A stretch of 7,542 nucleotides of DNA from Planctomycetota bacterium (GTDB taxonomy: Bacteria; Planctomycetota; Planctomycetia; Planctomycetales; Planctomycetaceae): assembly GCA_027622115.1 (NCBI GenBank), contig JAQBZS010000334.1, positions 1 to 7,542 of the forward strand, in the 5' to 3' direction. Positions within the stretch are counted from its first letter, which is position 1. Every line of letters begins with the position of its first letter. The position numbers were made by a program, and so were the translations under genes. Shown here piece by piece: positions 6,865 through 7,542 of the stretch. Below the pieces are notes generated by a model. It saw only the letters and a program-made list of their open reading frames with translations, made no database searches and had not been told where the DNA came from.

Positions 6865-7542
6865 CGAAACCAACAGTTCTGATCGTCGAAGACGAACCAG
6901 CGCTCGTGGAAGTGCTGAGCTACAACCTGATCAATGAAGGGTTCGAGGTCTTCACGTCCACGGACGGCCAAGACGGTCTGCGTCGTGCTCGCGATTTGGT
7001 CCCGGACTTGGTCATCCTGGACTTGATGCTGCCCGTCATGGACGGCCTGCAAGTGTGCCGGCAGATACGAGCCGATGCGAAGACGGCGGCAATCCGCGTG
7101 TTGATTTTGACCGCTCGCGGCGAAGAAGTGGACGAGATTGTCGGCTTCAACATGGGCGCGGACGATTACGTCACCAAACCGTTCAAGATCAAGCCGCTGA
7201 TTCATCGGATCAAGGCGTTGCTGCGTCGCCGATCCGATGCGGAGTCCAGCCACGACACGATTTCGACTCACGGCATAGTGATGAATCGCAGCAAGCATGT
7301 GGCCACCTGCGACGACCGAGAGATGGTGCTCACGCTAACGGAATTCCGCCTGCTTTGGACGCTAACTCGTAATCCAGGCTGGGCGTATTCGCGGCTGGAT
7401 CTGATGGACCTCAGCTTGGGCGAAGACGCAAATTCGATGGAGCGGACAATTGACGTGCATGTCCGAGCCCTGCGTCAAAAACTCGGCGACAAAGCGGACT
7501 TGATCGAAACCGTCCGCGGCGTCGGATATCGCTTTCGCACGA
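6861..7542 (+). CDS. phoB: Phosphate-regulon response regulator PhoB, 3' end cut by the window
   Basis: 227 codons are visible before the right edge. The N-terminal receiver domain (about 4-120) has the acidic pair in IVEDE (10-12), phosphoacceptor Asp54 in VILDLMLP, the switch Thr84 in LILTAR and Lys106 in YVTKPF. A short linker leads to an OmpR/PhoB winged helix (about 135-227) with LTLTEFRLLWTL, the recognition-helix region MERTIDVHVRALRQKLG and the closing ETVRGVGYRF. E. coli PhoB is 229 residues and ends shortly after the same GYRF motif, so only a few codons should be missing. ATG 6861 overlaps the phoU stop. Assignment as PhoB rather than another OmpR-family regulator rests on the pst-phoU context. 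It probably binds the TTAACA repeats before pstS and receives phosphate from PhoR at the other end of the cluster. Confidence 0.9.
   Translation, partial: MTKPTVLIVEDEPALVEVLSYNLINEGFEVFTSTDGQDGLRRARDLVPDLVILDLMLPVMDGLQVCRQIRADAKTAAIRVLILTARGEEVDEIVGFNMGADDYVTKPFKIKPLIHRIKALLRRRSDAESSHDTISTHGIVMNRSKHVATCDDREMVLTLTEFRLLWTLTRNPGWAYSRLDLMDLSLGEDANSMERTIDVHVRALRQKLGDKADLIETVRGVGYRFRT

Overview
This window is one co-directional (+ strand) phosphate-starvation cluster in the order phoR - pstS - pstC - pstA - pstB - phoU - phoB. phoB runs off the right edge, apparently only a few codons before its end. The moderately high GC content, the weak or absent Shine-Dalgarno signals before phoR and phoU, and the style of the large palindromic intergenic repeats point to a planctomycete, perhaps of the Pirellula/Rhodopirellula group. 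That assignment is inference from pattern memory, not from a search.

Layout. Bases 1-422 hold no convincing gene, but contain a long imperfect palindrome (227-361) and a perfect 12-bp palindrome (175-186). phoR (423-1814) encodes a membrane histidine kinase with a PAS domain and almost no periplasmic loop. At its stop codon lies a PHO-box-like array of 11-bp direct repeats (TTAACA, 5 nt, TTAACA), followed by a second palindrome related to the first. Next come the lipoprotein phosphate-binding protein PstS (1996-2964) and a 224-bp gap in which one palindromic element appears to have been split by a second 97-bp palindromic element. pstC, pstA and pstB (3189-6050) are tightly packed. A 139-bp gap with a hairpin and a degenerate 7-nt tandem repeat leads to phoU (6190-6864), which overlaps phoB (from 6861) by ATGA.

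How it works together. PstS captures periplasmic phosphate, PstC and PstA form the channel and PstB supplies ATP hydrolysis. PhoU links the state of the transporter to PhoR, which phosphorylates PhoB. PhoB would then bind the TTAACA repeats ahead of pstS. The two-component pair is split: the kinase gene lies upstream of the presumed PHO box and the regulator gene lies at the far end of the presumed regulon operon. Autoregulation would therefore amplify the transporter, PhoU and PhoB, but not PhoR.

The protein-coding content is a classical Pst/Pho system, and I see no undescribed protein machinery. The most noteworthy material is intergenic: each of the four gaps longer than 100 bp carries a large inverted repeat, and the pstS-pstC gap preserves what looks like a reconstructable nested insertion.
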